Below, in pieces: positions 18,650 through 28,081 of a stretch of 64,000 nucleotides of DNA. The stretch is from positions 1,240,001 to 1,304,000 of the forward strand of contig CAWJLE010000001.1 in assembly GCA_963843645.1 (NCBI GenBank). Reading direction: 5' to 3'. The notes below the pieces were generated by a model. It was not told the origin of the DNA. It ran no database searches and saw only the letters and a list, made by a program, of their open reading frames with translations. The number at the start of each line of letters is the position of its first letter. Position 1 is the first letter of the stretch. The stretch comes from CAWJLE01 sp963843645 (GTDB taxonomy: Bacteria > Chloroflexota > Anaerolineae > DAOTYC01). A program made the position numbers and the translations under genes.

Positions 18650-20043
18650 ATGTACAGCCTGGATGATACCATTGCAGCTGTCGCCACGCCGATCGGCGAA
18701 GGCGGCATCGGCATCATTCGTCTGAGCGGGCCGCAAGCCCCGGCGATTCTGCAAGCGCTCTTCGTCGGAGGAACGCCGGATAGGCCGAGGCCGTGTCGCG
18801 GAAACCTTAAAAGCCACAGATTGTACTATGGGCGGATCGTGGACCCCCGCACCGGCGAATGCGCCGACGAGGTGCTGGTTAGCGCGATGCGGGCGCCACG
18901 CACGTACACGCGCGAGGACGTGGTGGAGATCAACGGCCACGGTGGGCCCGTCGCCCTGCAGAAGATACTGGGCCTCTGCCTGGCCCAGGGAGCGCGGCAG
19001 GCGCATCCGGGTGAATTCACTTTGCGCGCCTTCATCAATGGACGGCTCGACCTGAGCCAGGCCGAGGCGGTGCTCAGCATCATCCAGGCCAGGACCGAAG
19101 CGGGCCTGCGCGGCTCCCTGAATCAGTTGCAGGGTGACCTGTCGCAGGCGGTGCGGGAGGTGCGAACGAGGCTGATGGAGGCGTTGGCGTACTGCACGGC
19201 AACGATCGACTTCACCGAGCAGGAGATCCCACCGCAGGACATCTGCCCCGCTCTGAGCGAATCCGCGGAGCGGCTGCAGCGGATGCTCGCCACGGCGGAT
19301 CGCGGTATCATCTTCCGGCACGGAGTGAAGGCCGTCATCGTGGGACGCCCCAACGCGGGGAAGTCCAGCCTGTTGAACGCGCTGCTGCGCACCAATCGCG
19401 CGATCGTGACGGCCGTGCCGGGCACGACGCGCGACACACTTGGAGGAAACGCTGAATCTGCGCGGGATTCCCGTGGTGCTGGTGGACACTGCCGGCCTGA
19501 ACGATCGTGCCGCGGACCTGCCTGGAGCGACTTGGCGTCGAGCGCAGCCGCGTGGCGCTGACCCAGGCGGACCTGATTCTGTTCGTCGTCGACGGCTCGC
19601 AGCCGACCGACGGAGGTCGATCGGGCCATCGCGGTCATCCGTGGCAGGCCGTCCGGTTCTGGTGGTGATTAACAAGATGGATCTGCCCATGGCGGCTGGG
19701 ATCGACGACGGTCTTTCGTCAGCGGGACCGCGCGTCCAGGTGTCGTCGCTGGACGGGCGAGGTCTGTCGGAATTGGAAGATCGGATGGTCGAGATGATCC
19801 TGGGTGGACAAGTGGTTGCTGGTGAGCCTCCCCTGATTCACACACAGCGCCACAAGATCGCCCTGGAGCGCGCGTTGGCGCACGTAGAAGCTGCACGTCA
19901 GGCTTCTGCGGATGGGCTGCCGGTCGACTTCGTGACGATCGACCTCGTTGGCGGCTTGCGACCAGTTGGGTGAGATCACTGGCGAGACAGTTACCGAGGA
20001 CCTGTTGGAGACGATCTTCAGTCGGTTTTGTATCGGCAAGTAG
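18650..20043 (+). CDS. mnmE: tRNA modification GTPase MnmE (four one-base insertions)
   Basis: With MnmG it installs the cmnm5/nm5 group on U34 of certain tRNAs. Visible: N-terminal folate-binding domain (DTIAAVATPIGEGGIGIIRL, HGGPVALQKIL, RQAHPGEFTLRAFINGRLDL), inserted G domain with GRPNAGKSS, VLVDTAGL and NKMD, and the diagnostic C-terminal FCIGK just before the stop, whose Cys is the conserved MnmE cysteine. Extra bases near 19441, 19520, 19612 and 19948 break the second half. About 463 residues, typical length. Lies 35 bases after gyrA on the same strand. Confidence 0.93.
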
Positions 20044-20072
20044 ACAGACTCCCCAAACAAGGCAGGTACAAA

Positions 20073-21663
20073 ATGACTCAAACACACCGCACTCTGATCA
20101 AGGTTCTAGGCCTGGCCAATGTCGTGGTGTATGCCGCGGCGGCGTTCCTGCTGTGGTACGTCTGGCCGGCATTGGTCGAAACTCCGAATCCGGTCGCCTC
20201 AGCCGACCAGGCGGCGATCCCCAGCGCCGTGCCGACGGAAGTGCTGTCCGAAGTGCTGTCCGAGCAAGTACCAGGTTGAGGCGTCCGATCCATCTGGTCC
20301 CGCGCCGATGATGGCGGTGACGCCTGACGCCAGTGTCATCGAGGCTGCGCCCGCTCCCTTGCAGGCGCCGGAGCCTACGCCCGACGCCGTATACTCTGGT
20401 GTGGCCCGAGAAGGATTCCGGCGGAGGGACGCGGGCGCCGGTGCGAACGCTCCGGCCGCCGTGCCGACCGTGGAGCCTGGCGTCTGAGCAGGTCAACATC
20501 GTGTTGATGGGCTGCGACTACCGCAAGGGGCAGGCGCACTGGCGCACCGACACGATCATCGTGCTCAGTATCGATCCGAAAGCCATGACGATCAGCATGC
20601 TCTCGATCCCGCGCGACCTGTGGGTGTACATCCCCGGATTCGGCAGCGAGCGTATCAACACGGCCGATTACTTGGGCGAGCGGATGGAGGTCAACAACGA
20701 TCGTGCGGCTCTCCTGAAAAAAGTGATCCAGATGAATATCGGCATTCCCATCAATTACTTCGTGCGTGTGAACTACGATGCCTTTGAGAAGATCATGAAC
20801 ACCATCGGCGGTGTGACAGTCGAGGTGGCCTGTCCACTCGACGACATCTTTCCTGACGAACAAATCGCCCACCGGCTGGAGCCGCATTTCCATCAACCCG
20901 GGATTCACCACATGGATGCGCGGACGGCGCTGGTGTATGCACGCACGCGCGACACCACGAACGACTTCAGCCGCTCGCGGCGGCAGCACGAGATCATGAA
21001 AGGCGTGTGGGAAGGCGCGCTGTCGGCTGACATCTTCCGCGAGGGGCCGCGGCTGTGGAGCATCCTGCACGATTCCGTGCAGACCGATCTGGGTTTGCAG
21101 GACATGCTGGCTCTGGGTTACGTGGCCGTGCGGGTCCGGCCCGAGAACATCCACAGCTATTTCATCGACTACGCTTCGGTCCAATCCTGGACGACCCCGG
21201 CCGGGGCGGCCGTGCTGTTGCCAGTGCAGTCGAAGATCCAGGAGATAGTCCGGACGATGTTTGCGCACCGAAGCGCAGGCGCAGACTAAGCCACCGAGCC
21301 GCAGGCTGCGGAGACCGCGAAGCGCCTGACACGCGGGCCAAGGTGACCGTGTTGGACGGAATCGGCAATGCGGAGCGGGCCAATCTGGCCGCCTCTCAAT
21401 TGCGTTGGAAGGGGCTGAAAGTCGTCGGGGTCACGGCGGCCGGGCGGAAAGATTACGCCCAGACGACCATCGTCGATTATGGAACGAACTCCAAGCCCGA
21501 GAACCTGACGCGCCTATGTGACACAATGGGCGTGAAGCCGGAGGCGGTCAAGAAGGAGCCCGACCCTGCCAGCCCGGTCGATTTCCAGGTGACCATCGGC
21601 CGGGACTACGATCCCTGCCAGCCCAATGACGGGCTGGCGAGCTTAACGAACGCTGTGTCCTGA
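20073..21663 (+). CDS. LytR-CpsA-Psr family cell wall ligase with C-terminal LytR_C domain (indel-broken)
   Basis: LCP enzymes transfer glycopolymers from lipid carriers to peptidoglycan on the outer face of the membrane. N-terminal TM anchor (VVVYAAAAFLLWYVWPAL), a Pro/Ala/Ser-rich spacer, then the LCP core: VNIVLMGCDYRKG, RTDTIIVLSIDP, MLSIPRDLWVYIPG, ALVYARTRDTTNDFSRSRRQ with the Arg residues that bind pyrophosphate. The C-terminal segment (VTVLDGIGNAERANLAASQL) is a LytR_C domain. Frame breaks near 20271, 20481 and 21290 separate anchor, spacer, core and tail. Upstream of rsfS, as in many Gram-positive-type genomes. Confidence 0.85.
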
Positions 21664-21826
21664 TGGTCACGCCGGAGCTGTTTATCGCGGCTCCGCGGCT
21701 GTCCTTCTTCTCGATCCGGGAGGTCAGCGCGCAGCCGGCCTCAGCCTCGGCGTTGGTTGTGGACGATGGTCTCTGCTCGGGGCGACGCGGAGCTGGCCGT
21801 CGTGTGGTGGCCGGTGAGGGATTTTC

Positions 21827-22234
21827 TTGCGGGTCTGGCGAGACTCATCATATGCTGCTGCCAGCATCACACTCTTGGGGAGGTTGTCTAAACTGGAGTC
21901 TTTAGAACTAGCCAAGACAGTAGTGGACATCATGGAGGAGATGAAGGGGAGTGACATTCTGATACTGGATATCAGGGCTATCTCACTCCTTGCCGACTAT
22001 TTCGTCATCTGTACGTCGGAGACACAGCGCCAGATCGAAGCCACGGTGGATTCGATCGTTCCTAAGGCCAAGGCTTTGGGGCGGATGCCGCGGGTCGAGG
22101 GCGAGGCCAGCTCCGGTTGGGTGCTCATCGACATCGGCGACGTCGTGGTCAACGTGTTCAGTCCGGGGCAGCGGAGTCACTTTGCGTTCGAGAGACTGTG
22201 GCAAGAGGCGAAAGTCGTCGTGCGGATCCAGTAG
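21827..22234 (+). CDS. rsfS: ribosomal silencing factor RsfS
   Basis: Binds ribosomal protein uL14 and blocks subunit joining when nutrients are scarce. The conserved domain begins around residue 22 (LESLELAKTVVDIMEEM) and continues DILILDIRAISLLADYFVIC, SETQRQIEATVDSI, GEASSGWVLIDIGDVVVNVF and HFAFERLWQEAKVV, ending as the family usually does. The TTG start has GAGGGA at good spacing, giving 135 residues. A shorter version starting near 21893 would be closer to the usual ~110-115 and has GGGGAGG upstream, so the exact start is open. Confidence 0.9.
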   Translation: MRVWRDSSYAAASITLLGRLSKLESLELAKTVVDIMEEMKGSDILILDIRAISLLADYFVICTSETQRQIEATVDSIVPKAKALGRMPRVEGEASSGWVLIDIGDVVVNVFSPGQRSHFAFERLWQEAKVVVRIQ

Positions 22235-22237
22235 CTC

Positions 22238-22267
22238 GCGGGGCGGGAATGGCAATTCCGGCCCCGC
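22238..22267 (+). terminator. hairpin after rsfS, possible terminator
   Basis: GCGGGGC (22238-22244) pairs with GCCCCGC (22261-22267), with further pairs GGAAT/ATTCC inside one mismatch. The T-run after it is poor. Confidence 0.4.
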
Positions 22268-22344
22268 CGTGCTTTGGAATTTGGAATCCCCTGCAAAGTT
22301 TAAGTGGAAAAGAAAGTCGACAATATACTTTCCAGAAGGATGAT

Positions 22345-22373
22345 TTGCGTTTTCATCACACTTGTTGTACACT
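22345..22373 (+). promoter_or_regulatory. recA promoter
   Basis: TTGCGT (22345-22350), 17-base spacer, TACACT (22368-22373). The transcript would start near 22380, about 20 bases before the chosen recA start. I could not identify a convincing LexA box. Confidence 0.5.
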
Positions 22374-22400
22374 AGTTGACGGAATATGGAGGCACGCCGC

Positions 22401-23429
22401 ATGGCCGACTCGGGCAAAGACAAGGCTCTGGACACCGCAGTAATGGGTATCCGCAGGCGTTTTGGGGAAGGCTCCATAATGAAACTGGGAGAGGCGACCG
22501 ACATGCACGTGGACGCTATCCCAACCGGGGCGCTTTCCCTGGACCTCGCGTTAGGTGTTGGTGGGTTACCTCGCGGTCGTGTAACAGAAATCTTCGGTCC
22601 CGAGTCTTCGGGTAAGACAACCTTGTGCCAGCACGTGATCGCTCAGGCGCAACGCAGGGGAGGCGTGGCCGCGTTTGTTGACGTGGAGCACGCTCTCGAT
22701 CCTGTCTATGCCCGACGGTGTGGCGTGGACGTGGACGCTCTCTACGTGTCGCAGCCGGACACCGGCGAGCAGGCTCTGGAGATCGCGGAGGCACTGGTGC
22801 GCAGCGGGGCGATCGATGTGATCGTGATCGACTCGGTTGCCGCCCTCGTCCCTCGCGCTGAAATCGAGGGCGAGATGGGTGACGCGCACGTGGGCCTGCA
22901 GGCTCGCCTGATGAGCCAGGCACTACGCAAGCTGTCGGGCGCCATCAAGCAGTCGCAGGCGGTCATGATCTTCACGAACCAACTGCGGCAGAAGATCGGC
23001 GTCATGTTCGGCAATCCGGAGACCACCTCCGGGGGTATGGCCCTCAAGTTTTACGCATCGGTCCGGCTGGACATTCGGTCGATCGAAGCCATCAAACAGG
23101 ACGGCCAGGTGGTGGGCAACCGGACGCGGGTGAAGGTGAAGAAGAACAAAGTAGCCCCTCCGTTCCGCCAGGCAGAGTTCGATATAATGTACAATGAAGG
23201 CATTTCGCGCGAAGGCGACGTGTTGGACCTGGCGGTTGGGATGGCCGTGGTCGACAAGCGCGGCGCGTTTTATGCGTGGAATGAGACTCGACTCGGCCAG
23301 GGGCGGGAGAACGCAAAGCAGTATCTGAGGGAAAATCCAGAGCTGTGCGAGAAGATCGAGCATCAGGTCCGAGTGGTCACTGGTCTGCTTTCTGAGCGCC
23401 AGATTGAGTCTGAAGCTACAGCTACCTGA
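22401..23429 (+). CDS. recA: recombinase RecA
   Basis: Strand-exchange ATPase and SOS co-protease. 342 residues, intact. Walker A GPESSGKTT, Walker B VIVIDSVAALVP, loop L1 EIEGEMGDAHVGLQARLMSQ, loop L2 region FTNQLRQKIGVMFGNP with ETTSGGMALKFYASVRLDIR, and C-terminal GAFYAWNETRLGQGRENAKQ. The start chosen is the ATG after GGAGG with an eight-base gap (protein begins MADSGKDKALDTAVMGIRR); an in-frame ATG 15 bases earlier overlaps that ribosome site. recX follows after a structured gap. Confidence 0.97.
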   Translation: MADSGKDKALDTAVMGIRRRFGEGSIMKLGEATDMHVDAIPTGALSLDLALGVGGLPRGRVTEIFGPESSGKTTLCQHVIAQAQRRGGVAAFVDVEHALDPVYARRCGVDVDALYVSQPDTGEQALEIAEALVRSGAIDVIVIDSVAALVPRAEIEGEMGDAHVGLQARLMSQALRKLSGAIKQSQAVMIFTNQLRQKIGVMFGNPETTSGGMALKFYASVRLDIRSIEAIKQDGQVVGNRTRVKVKKNKVAPPFRQAEFDIMYNEGISREGDVLDLAVGMAVVDKRGAFYAWNETRLGQGRENAKQYLRENPELCEKIEHQVRVVTGLLSERQIESEATAT

Positions 23430-23460
23430 ATCTACGTGCTTTTTAGAGTCCCTTACCGTG

Positions 23461-23769
23461 CCAGACCACCGTCTGGACAAGACTGGCACTTCCCTCGGAG
23501 AGAAGCCGAGGGAGAGAAGGCAGGCCCGTTTGGCGGCTGGTTATCCCAGGGTAACCGCAGCACCGGACGCTCTGTGTACGTGCAAACGATTGCGGATGCG
23601 GTCGCACGTGGCTCTGTCGCTTAGTCGATACGCAAGAGGCTGGCTTTCGGCTATCGTTTTGGAGCGCTTCTTCTGTGGGTAGTGAATTGAGCTTAGTCGA
23701 GGTGAGTATCGGAAACGCGAACGAGAGCCGGTACCCTCAAGGGGCGTCGTAGTCACAGAGTGGTGGTCC
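23461..23769 (+). ncRNA. candidate structured RNA between recA and recX
   Basis: No credible ORF lies in the 458 bases between recA and recX, but strong hairpins do: CCAGAC-cacc-GTCTGG (23461-23476), TCCCTCGG/CCGAGGGA (23491-23513), GGTTA/TAACC (23539-23556), and ACGTG...CACGT around an inner seven-pair stem (about 23577-23610). CTCTGTG (23570-23576) can pair with CACAGAG (23754-23760), and GGAC (23565-23568) with GTCC (23766-23769), closing a ~200-base domain. It does not match RNase P, tmRNA or SRP RNA landmarks that I know. Strand is assumed from neighbours. Confidence 0.4.
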
Positions 23770-23887
23770 ACGAGCTTTGCCGACGAATCGAAGTGCAGCC
23801 GAATGAAAGCACGCAGATGTCTCAGCGGGTAGCTGTGGCTAGAGGTATAGTCACGGCTATTTTTGTTCCCTCCGTGGCGGGAGATAC

Positions 23888-24541
23888 ATGGCTGGAACCA
23901 TCACCGCGCTTGAAGTGCAAAAGAAAGACCGCGAACGAGTCAACGTGTTCATCGACGAGGAGTTTGCGTTCGGGCTTTCTATGGTTCAAGCGCTCCAGCT
24001 GAAGCGCGGGCAGTATCTCTCCGACGACCTGATTGCGGAGCTGAAATCCCAGGATGCCCGGGAAAAGGCGTACAATCAGGCATTGAGTTATCTGGAGTAT
24101 CGCCCGCGGAGCCGGGCAGAGATTGAGCGCTACCTGGCCGGCAAGAAACTCGATGAAGTAGTCGTTCATGATGTTGTGGAGCGCCTGACACGAGCCGGGC
24201 TGTTAGACGATGACGAGTTCGCTCGTTTTTGGGTTGAGAATCGCCAACAGTTTCGCCCGCGGGGTCGAATGGCCCTTCGTTACGAGTTGAGACTCAAGGG
24301 TTTGAATGAAGAAACGATCTCCAGTGCACTCGGAGATGTGGACGAAGAGGAAAGTGCGTATAATCTGGCGCGTGCGCAAGCGCAAAGACAATCCAATCTT
24401 GCGCCCCAGGAGTTGCGGCGAAAACTAGGGCAGTACCTGACTCGCCGGGGCTATTCCTACTCTGTCATCGGGGCCGTGTTTCAGAGGCTCGAGGCGGAGC
24501 AGACGGATGGCCAGCCAGACGAGCCGGACGAGCTCGAGTGA
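23888..24541 (+). CDS. recX: regulatory protein RecX
   Basis: Modulates RecA filaments by binding in their groove. 217 residues, within the family range. Starts MAGTITALEVQKKDRERVN; the repeats of three-helix RecX modules are visible as ALSYLEYRPRSRAEIERYL, LTRAGLLDDDEFARFWVENR and KLGQYLTRRGYSYSVIGAVF. The ATG follows GGCGGGAGATAC. The tail is acidic. Placement after recA supports the call. Frame intact. Confidence 0.93.
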   Translation: MAGTITALEVQKKDRERVNVFIDEEFAFGLSMVQALQLKRGQYLSDDLIAELKSQDAREKAYNQALSYLEYRPRSRAEIERYLAGKKLDEVVVHDVVERLTRAGLLDDDEFARFWVENRQQFRPRGRMALRYELRLKGLNEETISSALGDVDEEESAYNLARAQAQRQSNLAPQELRRKLGQYLTRRGYSYSVIGAVFQRLEAEQTDGQPDEPDELE

Positions 24542-24622
24542 GCAGCTCTGCCGGTCGTCACCAGCGGTTCAGCCTGGACCAAAGATGCCGCCTGGGTATG
24601 ACTCGAAGGAAGGGACGAAGGA

Positions 24623-26185
24623 ATGCTAGCAGGATTAATGTTGCAGGGGGTTGGGGGGCCGGGTGTACTGTTAACGGTGGTCATCGCCATCGTGGCCATT
24701 GCCCTGGGAGTGGTGGCAGGGTATTCGGTCAGCCAGTACCTGGTCAATTCCCGCATCAAATCGGCGGCTGCCGAAGCGGCGAAGATCATTTCTGAGGCCG
24801 AGACGAGGGCCAAAGAGCTGACGCTGACGGCCAAGGCGGAGGTGCTGAAGGTGCGCACCGAAGCGGAAGATGAGGCCAAGAGAGGCCGCCTTGATCTGCA
24901 GAAACAGGAAGAACGACTGCAGCACCGCCGGGAGTCCCTCGACCATCGGGTCGAGAGCATCGAGCAGCGCGAACGCAAGCTGGAGCAGCACCAGAGCAAG
25001 ATGGACAAGCTGCGCAGCGAGCTGGATAAGCTCCACCAGAAGCGTTTGGCTGAGTTGCAGAGGATTGCTCAGCTGACCCAGGAAGAGGCCAAGCAGCTTC
25101 TGCTGAGCACGGTTGAGGAAGAGGCGCGGCAGGATTCGGCTCGCATCATCCGCGAGGTTGAGGCGCAGGCCAAGGAAGAGGGCGAGCGGAAAGCCCGGGA
25201 GATCATCACCCTGGCTATCCAGCGCTGCGCGGCCGACCAGGTCGCTGAGACGACGGTCTCGTCGGTTCCCCTACCGTCCGACGATATGAAGGGACGCATC
25301 ATTGGCCGCGGCGGGCGCAACATCCGGGCTATTGAGAGCATCACCGGCGTGGATCTGGTGATCGACGACACGCCGGAAGCCGTCATTCTGTCCAGCTTCG
25401 ACCCGGTTCGCCGGGAAGTGGCACGCATGGCCCTGAACAAGCTGATCCTCGACGGTCGCATCCACCCGGCGCGCATCGAGAAGGTGGTGGAGAAGGCCCA
25501 GGAAGAGGTCGACGGCATCATTAAGGAAGAAGGCGAGCGGGTGGCGTTGGAAGCCGGCGTGCCCGGCTTACATCCGGAGTTGATCAAGCTCCTGGGTCGG
25601 CTGAAGTATCGCACCAGCTACGGCCAGAACGTCCTGACGCACTCCCTGGAGACGTCTATTCTGGCTGGCATCATGGCCACCGAGATCGGCGCCGACGTGG
25701 CGCTGGCGAAGGAAGGCGGCCTGCTGCACGACATCGGCAAGGCGGTGGATCACGAGGTGGACGGCCCGCACGCGGCGATCGGCGCGGACATCGCCAAGCG
25801 CCTGGGCAAGTCGGCGAAGGTGATCAACTGTATCGCCGCTCACCATGGCGAAGAGCCCCAATGCCTGGAGGCCGTCCTGGTGTCGGCCGCCGACGCCATT
25901 TCGGGAGCCCGGCCGGGCGCCCGACGCGAGAGCCTCGAAAATTACGTCAAGCGCGTGAAGTCGCTGGAGGAAGTGGCGAATTCATTCCAGGGCGTGGCGC
26001 AGTCGTTCGCCATCCAGGCCGGCCGCGAGGTTCGAATCGTGGTCAAGCCGGAAGAGATCGACGACCTGGCCGCGATCCGCCTATCCAAAGATATCGCGAA
26101 GCGCGTCGAGGAGAGTCTGCAGTACCCCGGCCAGATCAAGGTGACGGTCATCCGCGAAACGCGGGCGGTCGACTACGCCAAGTAG
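24623..26185 (+). CDS. rny: ribonuclease Y
   Basis: Membrane-anchored endoribonuclease that starts mRNA decay. 520 residues, normal. N-terminal membrane helix (VLLTVVIAIVAIALGVVAGY), long Glu/Arg/Lys-rich coiled coil (~40-200), KH domain with GRIIGRGGRNIRAIE, and an HD domain with HSLETSILAG and LLHDIGKAVDHEVDG (His-Asp metal site). Ends VTVIRETRAVDYAK, as the family does. The KH motif has GRGGRN where GREGRN is usual, a single substitution. Intact frame, ATG after AAGGAAGG-type purines. Confidence 0.95.
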   Translation: MLAGLMLQGVGGPGVLLTVVIAIVAIALGVVAGYSVSQYLVNSRIKSAAAEAAKIISEAETRAKELTLTAKAEVLKVRTEAEDEAKRGRLDLQKQEERLQHRRESLDHRVESIEQRERKLEQHQSKMDKLRSELDKLHQKRLAELQRIAQLTQEEAKQLLLSTVEEEARQDSARIIREVEAQAKEEGERKAREIITLAIQRCAADQVAETTVSSVPLPSDDMKGRIIGRGGRNIRAIESITGVDLVIDDTPEAVILSSFDPVRREVARMALNKLILDGRIHPARIEKVVEKAQEEVDGIIKEEGERVALEAGVPGLHPELIKLLGRLKYRTSYGQNVLTHSLETSILAGIMATEIGADVALAKEGGLLHDIGKAVDHEVDGPHAAIGADIAKRLGKSAKVINCIAAHHGEEPQCLEAVLVSAADAISGARPGARRESLENYVKRVKSLEEVANSFQGVAQSFAIQAGREVRIVVKPEEIDDLAAIRLSKDIAKRVEESLQYPGQIKVTVIRETRAVDYAK

Positions 26186-26216
26186 AATCGACACGGCCTG
26201 ACGACGATCCATACAC

Positions 26217-26259
26217 AGCAGAGGCAAACGGGATTAAGCGACGAGCGTTTGCCTCTGCT
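26217..26259 (+). terminator. strong hairpin downstream of rny
   Basis: Fourteen-base perfect arms AGCAGAGGCAAACG and CGTTTGCCTCTGCT around a 15-base loop. No U-tract follows, so it may be an RNA 3'-end stabiliser or a factor-dependent terminator. Confidence 0.55.
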
Positions 26260-26394
26260 GCTGTCCTGGGCCCGTAGGGGCGCGCCATCTGGCCGAGCGT
26301 CACGGTCTCAACCGCAAACAGATGGGGGTGCGTTGCGCCAAGCAGGGCGTTGCTGGTAAAGCAGATGAAGATCATGGAGAGAGGGCCGATTACT

Positions 26395-26422
26395 TGCCTT
26401 CCAGGGGAATTGTGTTATAATG
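26395..26422 (+). promoter_or_regulatory. promoter of the nuo operon
   Basis: TTGCCT (26395-26400), 16-base spacer, TATAAT (26417-26422), about 45 bases before the nuoA start. Confidence 0.7.
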
Positions 26423-26468
26423 GTCGATAGGGCATGTTTCTCAGCGTTCGAAAGAGGAGTGTAACAAG

Positions 26469-26825
26469 TTGCTGGCAAATTACGACTTTGTCGGTCTGTT
26501 CCTCGTTGTCACAATCCTGTTCCCGGTTATTGCGGTCGGTCTTGCCTACTTCCTTCGCCCAAAGAAGCCCACTTCAGTCAAAACAGCTACATATGAGTGC
26601 GGACTCGAGACCACGGGCGAAACGTGGGTGCAGTTCAAAGCTCAGTATTACCTCTACGCTTTGGTTTTCGTCGTCTTTGACGTCGAGGCTGTTTTCCTCT
26701 ATCCCTGGGCGGTCGCTTACAACAACCTCGGTCTGTATGCTCTGGCTGAGATGGTCGTCTTTTTGGCCATCCTGGTCCTGGGTTTGGCGTATGCGTGGCG
26801 CAAGAAGGCTTTGAGTTGGATGTAG
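26469..26825 (+). CDS. nuoA: NADH-quinone oxidoreductase subunit A
   Basis: 118-residue membrane subunit of complex I. Three membrane helices: VGLFLVVTILFPVIAVGLAY, YALVFVVFDVEAVFLYPWAV and LAEMVVFLAILVLGLAYAW. Family hallmarks YECGLETTGETWVQFKAQYY and FDVEAVFLYPW are present; the Cys lies in the quinone-site loop. Starts at TTG after AGAGGAG. First gene of an eleven-gene operon. Confidence 0.95.
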   Translation: MLANYDFVGLFLVVTILFPVIAVGLAYFLRPKKPTSVKTATYECGLETTGETWVQFKAQYYLYALVFVVFDVEAVFLYPWAVAYNNLGLYALAEMVVFLAILVLGLAYAWRKKALSWM

Positions 26826-26916
26826 TCGTTGTGGGGCCACTCAATTACCGGTGATTTCGGGAATAAAGATTGCGGGAACGACCAAGGTCGCTTGGTTCGA
26901 TATCCTGTCTGAATAT

Positions 26917-26933
26917 ACCAGCCTAGGGCTGGT
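26917..26933 (+). other. small hairpin between nuoA and nuoB
   Basis: ACCAGCC-TAG-GGCTGGT followed by TTTAAT, in an unusually long (140-base) gap inside the operon. Could be a weak attenuator or processing site. Confidence 0.35.
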
Positions 26934-26965
26934 TTAATGTTGCGTGTTTGGGAGAGAGGAAGATC

Positions 26966-27508
26966 ATGTCTTCTCCAGAAGATCCTAATGCAGAACTGAA
27001 CAAGAATATGCTGCTTACGACGGTGGACGCGGTCTACAACTGGGGCCGCCGGTCGTCGATGTGGCCGATCATGTTCGGGCTGGCTTGCTGCGCTTTCGAA
27101 ATGATCGGGAGCGTGGCAGCGCGTTACGATGCGTCCCGCTTCGGCATGGAGCTGTTCCGCGCTTCGCCGCGCCAGGCGGACCTGATGATCGTGGCCGGGA
27201 CCGTGACACAGAAGATGGCACCGCAAGTTCGGCGTATCTACGAGCAGATGCCCGAGCCCAAGTACGTGTTGGCGATGGGCACCTGCGCCATCTCCGGCGG
27301 CATCTTCACGTCTTATGCCGTCTTGCAGGGCGTGGACGAGATCGTGCCTGTGGACGTCTACGTGCCGGGCTGCCCGCCGCGTCCAGAGGCTCTCATTCAA
27401 GGGTTCATGAAACTGCACGAGAAGGTCATGAAGCAGTCGATTCGCGATGTCTCCTGGTACCAGAAGGACGGCGAGACGGCGCCAATGGTGGAGGGGCTGG
27501 ACAAGTGA
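26966..27508 (+). CDS. nuoB: NADH-quinone oxidoreductase subunit B
   Basis: Carries iron-sulfur cluster N2, the last electron carrier before quinone. 180 residues. Cluster ligands: tandem Cys in GLACCAFEM, Cys in MGTCAISGG and Cys in VPGCPPRPEAL. Start set at the ATG after GAGAGGAAG (begins MSSPEDPNAELNKN), not six codons earlier. The stop overlaps the GTG of nuoC. Confidence 0.96.
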   Translation: MSSPEDPNAELNKNMLLTTVDAVYNWGRRSSMWPIMFGLACCAFEMIGSVAARYDASRFGMELFRASPRQADLMIVAGTVTQKMAPQVRRIYEQMPEPKYVLAMGTCAISGGIFTSYAVLQGVDEIVPVDVYVPGCPPRPEALIQGFMKLHEKVMKQSIRDVSWYQKDGETAPMVEGLDK

Positions 27509-27999
27509 CTAACGAGGAGATTCTTGCCAAGATCAAAGACAGCTTCGGGGATGCTGTGGTGGAAACCCCCGAGGGCCTGAAGGATTTCACGATCGTCCTG
27601 GCCACGGAACGCCTCTTCGAAGTGATGACCTTCCTGCGCGACACGATTGGCATGGACTACTTGACTAGCGTGACGGCGGTCGACTACCCGGACTACCTGG
27701 AAATGGTCTATCATCTCTACTCGGTGGCTCGAAGCCAGGGGCTCCTGGTGGTGAAGGTCCGCCTGCCTGACAAGCAGAATCCGGAGGTCGCGTCGGTGAC
27801 ACCTCTGTGGCCGGGGGCAAACCTGCAGGAAAGCGAAGTCTACGACCTGATGGGCATCCGTTTCGCGGGTCATCCGAACCTGCGTCGCCTCATGACCTGG
27901 GATGGGTTCCCGGGTCACCCACTGCGCAAGGAATTCCAAAACCGGACGTTCACGTTCAAGGAGCTGGAGCCTACCCGGCCGAAGCCGCCCAATTGGTGA
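27505..27999 (+). CDS. nuoC: NADH-quinone oxidoreductase subunit C
   Basis: Peripheral-arm subunit, 164 residues, from a GTG that overlaps the nuoB stop (GTGA). Begins MTNEEILAKIKDSFGDAVV. Family signature segment LWPGANLQESEVYDLMGIRF and RRLMTWDGFPGHPLRKEF. Not fused to nuoD. Intact. Confidence 0.95.
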   Translation: MTNEEILAKIKDSFGDAVVETPEGLKDFTIVLATERLFEVMTFLRDTIGMDYLTSVTAVDYPDYLEMVYHLYSVARSQGLLVVKVRLPDKQNPEVASVTPLWPGANLQESEVYDLMGIRFAGHPNLRRLMTWDGFPGHPLRKEFQNRTFTFKELEPTRPKPPNW

Positions 28000-28081
28000 G
28001 GCGAGGACTGTTGCTGCTTTGCGCGATGGATGAACGCATTGGCCTGATGATCCGGCTGGACTGGAATTGATGAGGGATGAA

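Noticed and set aside
13107..20043. groEL, gyrA and mnmE as pseudogenes
   Set aside because: Single essential genes with full-length homology resuming after each one-base insertion; sequence error is the simpler explanation.
21663..21905. 80-codon frame between the LCP gene and rsfS
   Set aside because: Starts by overlapping the LCP stop (TGATG), but the translation matches no family and runs over the rsfS start.
26148..26375. Minus-strand 75-codon frame between rny and nuoA
   Set aside because: Covers the rny 3' end and hairpin, no ribosome site or recognisable motif.
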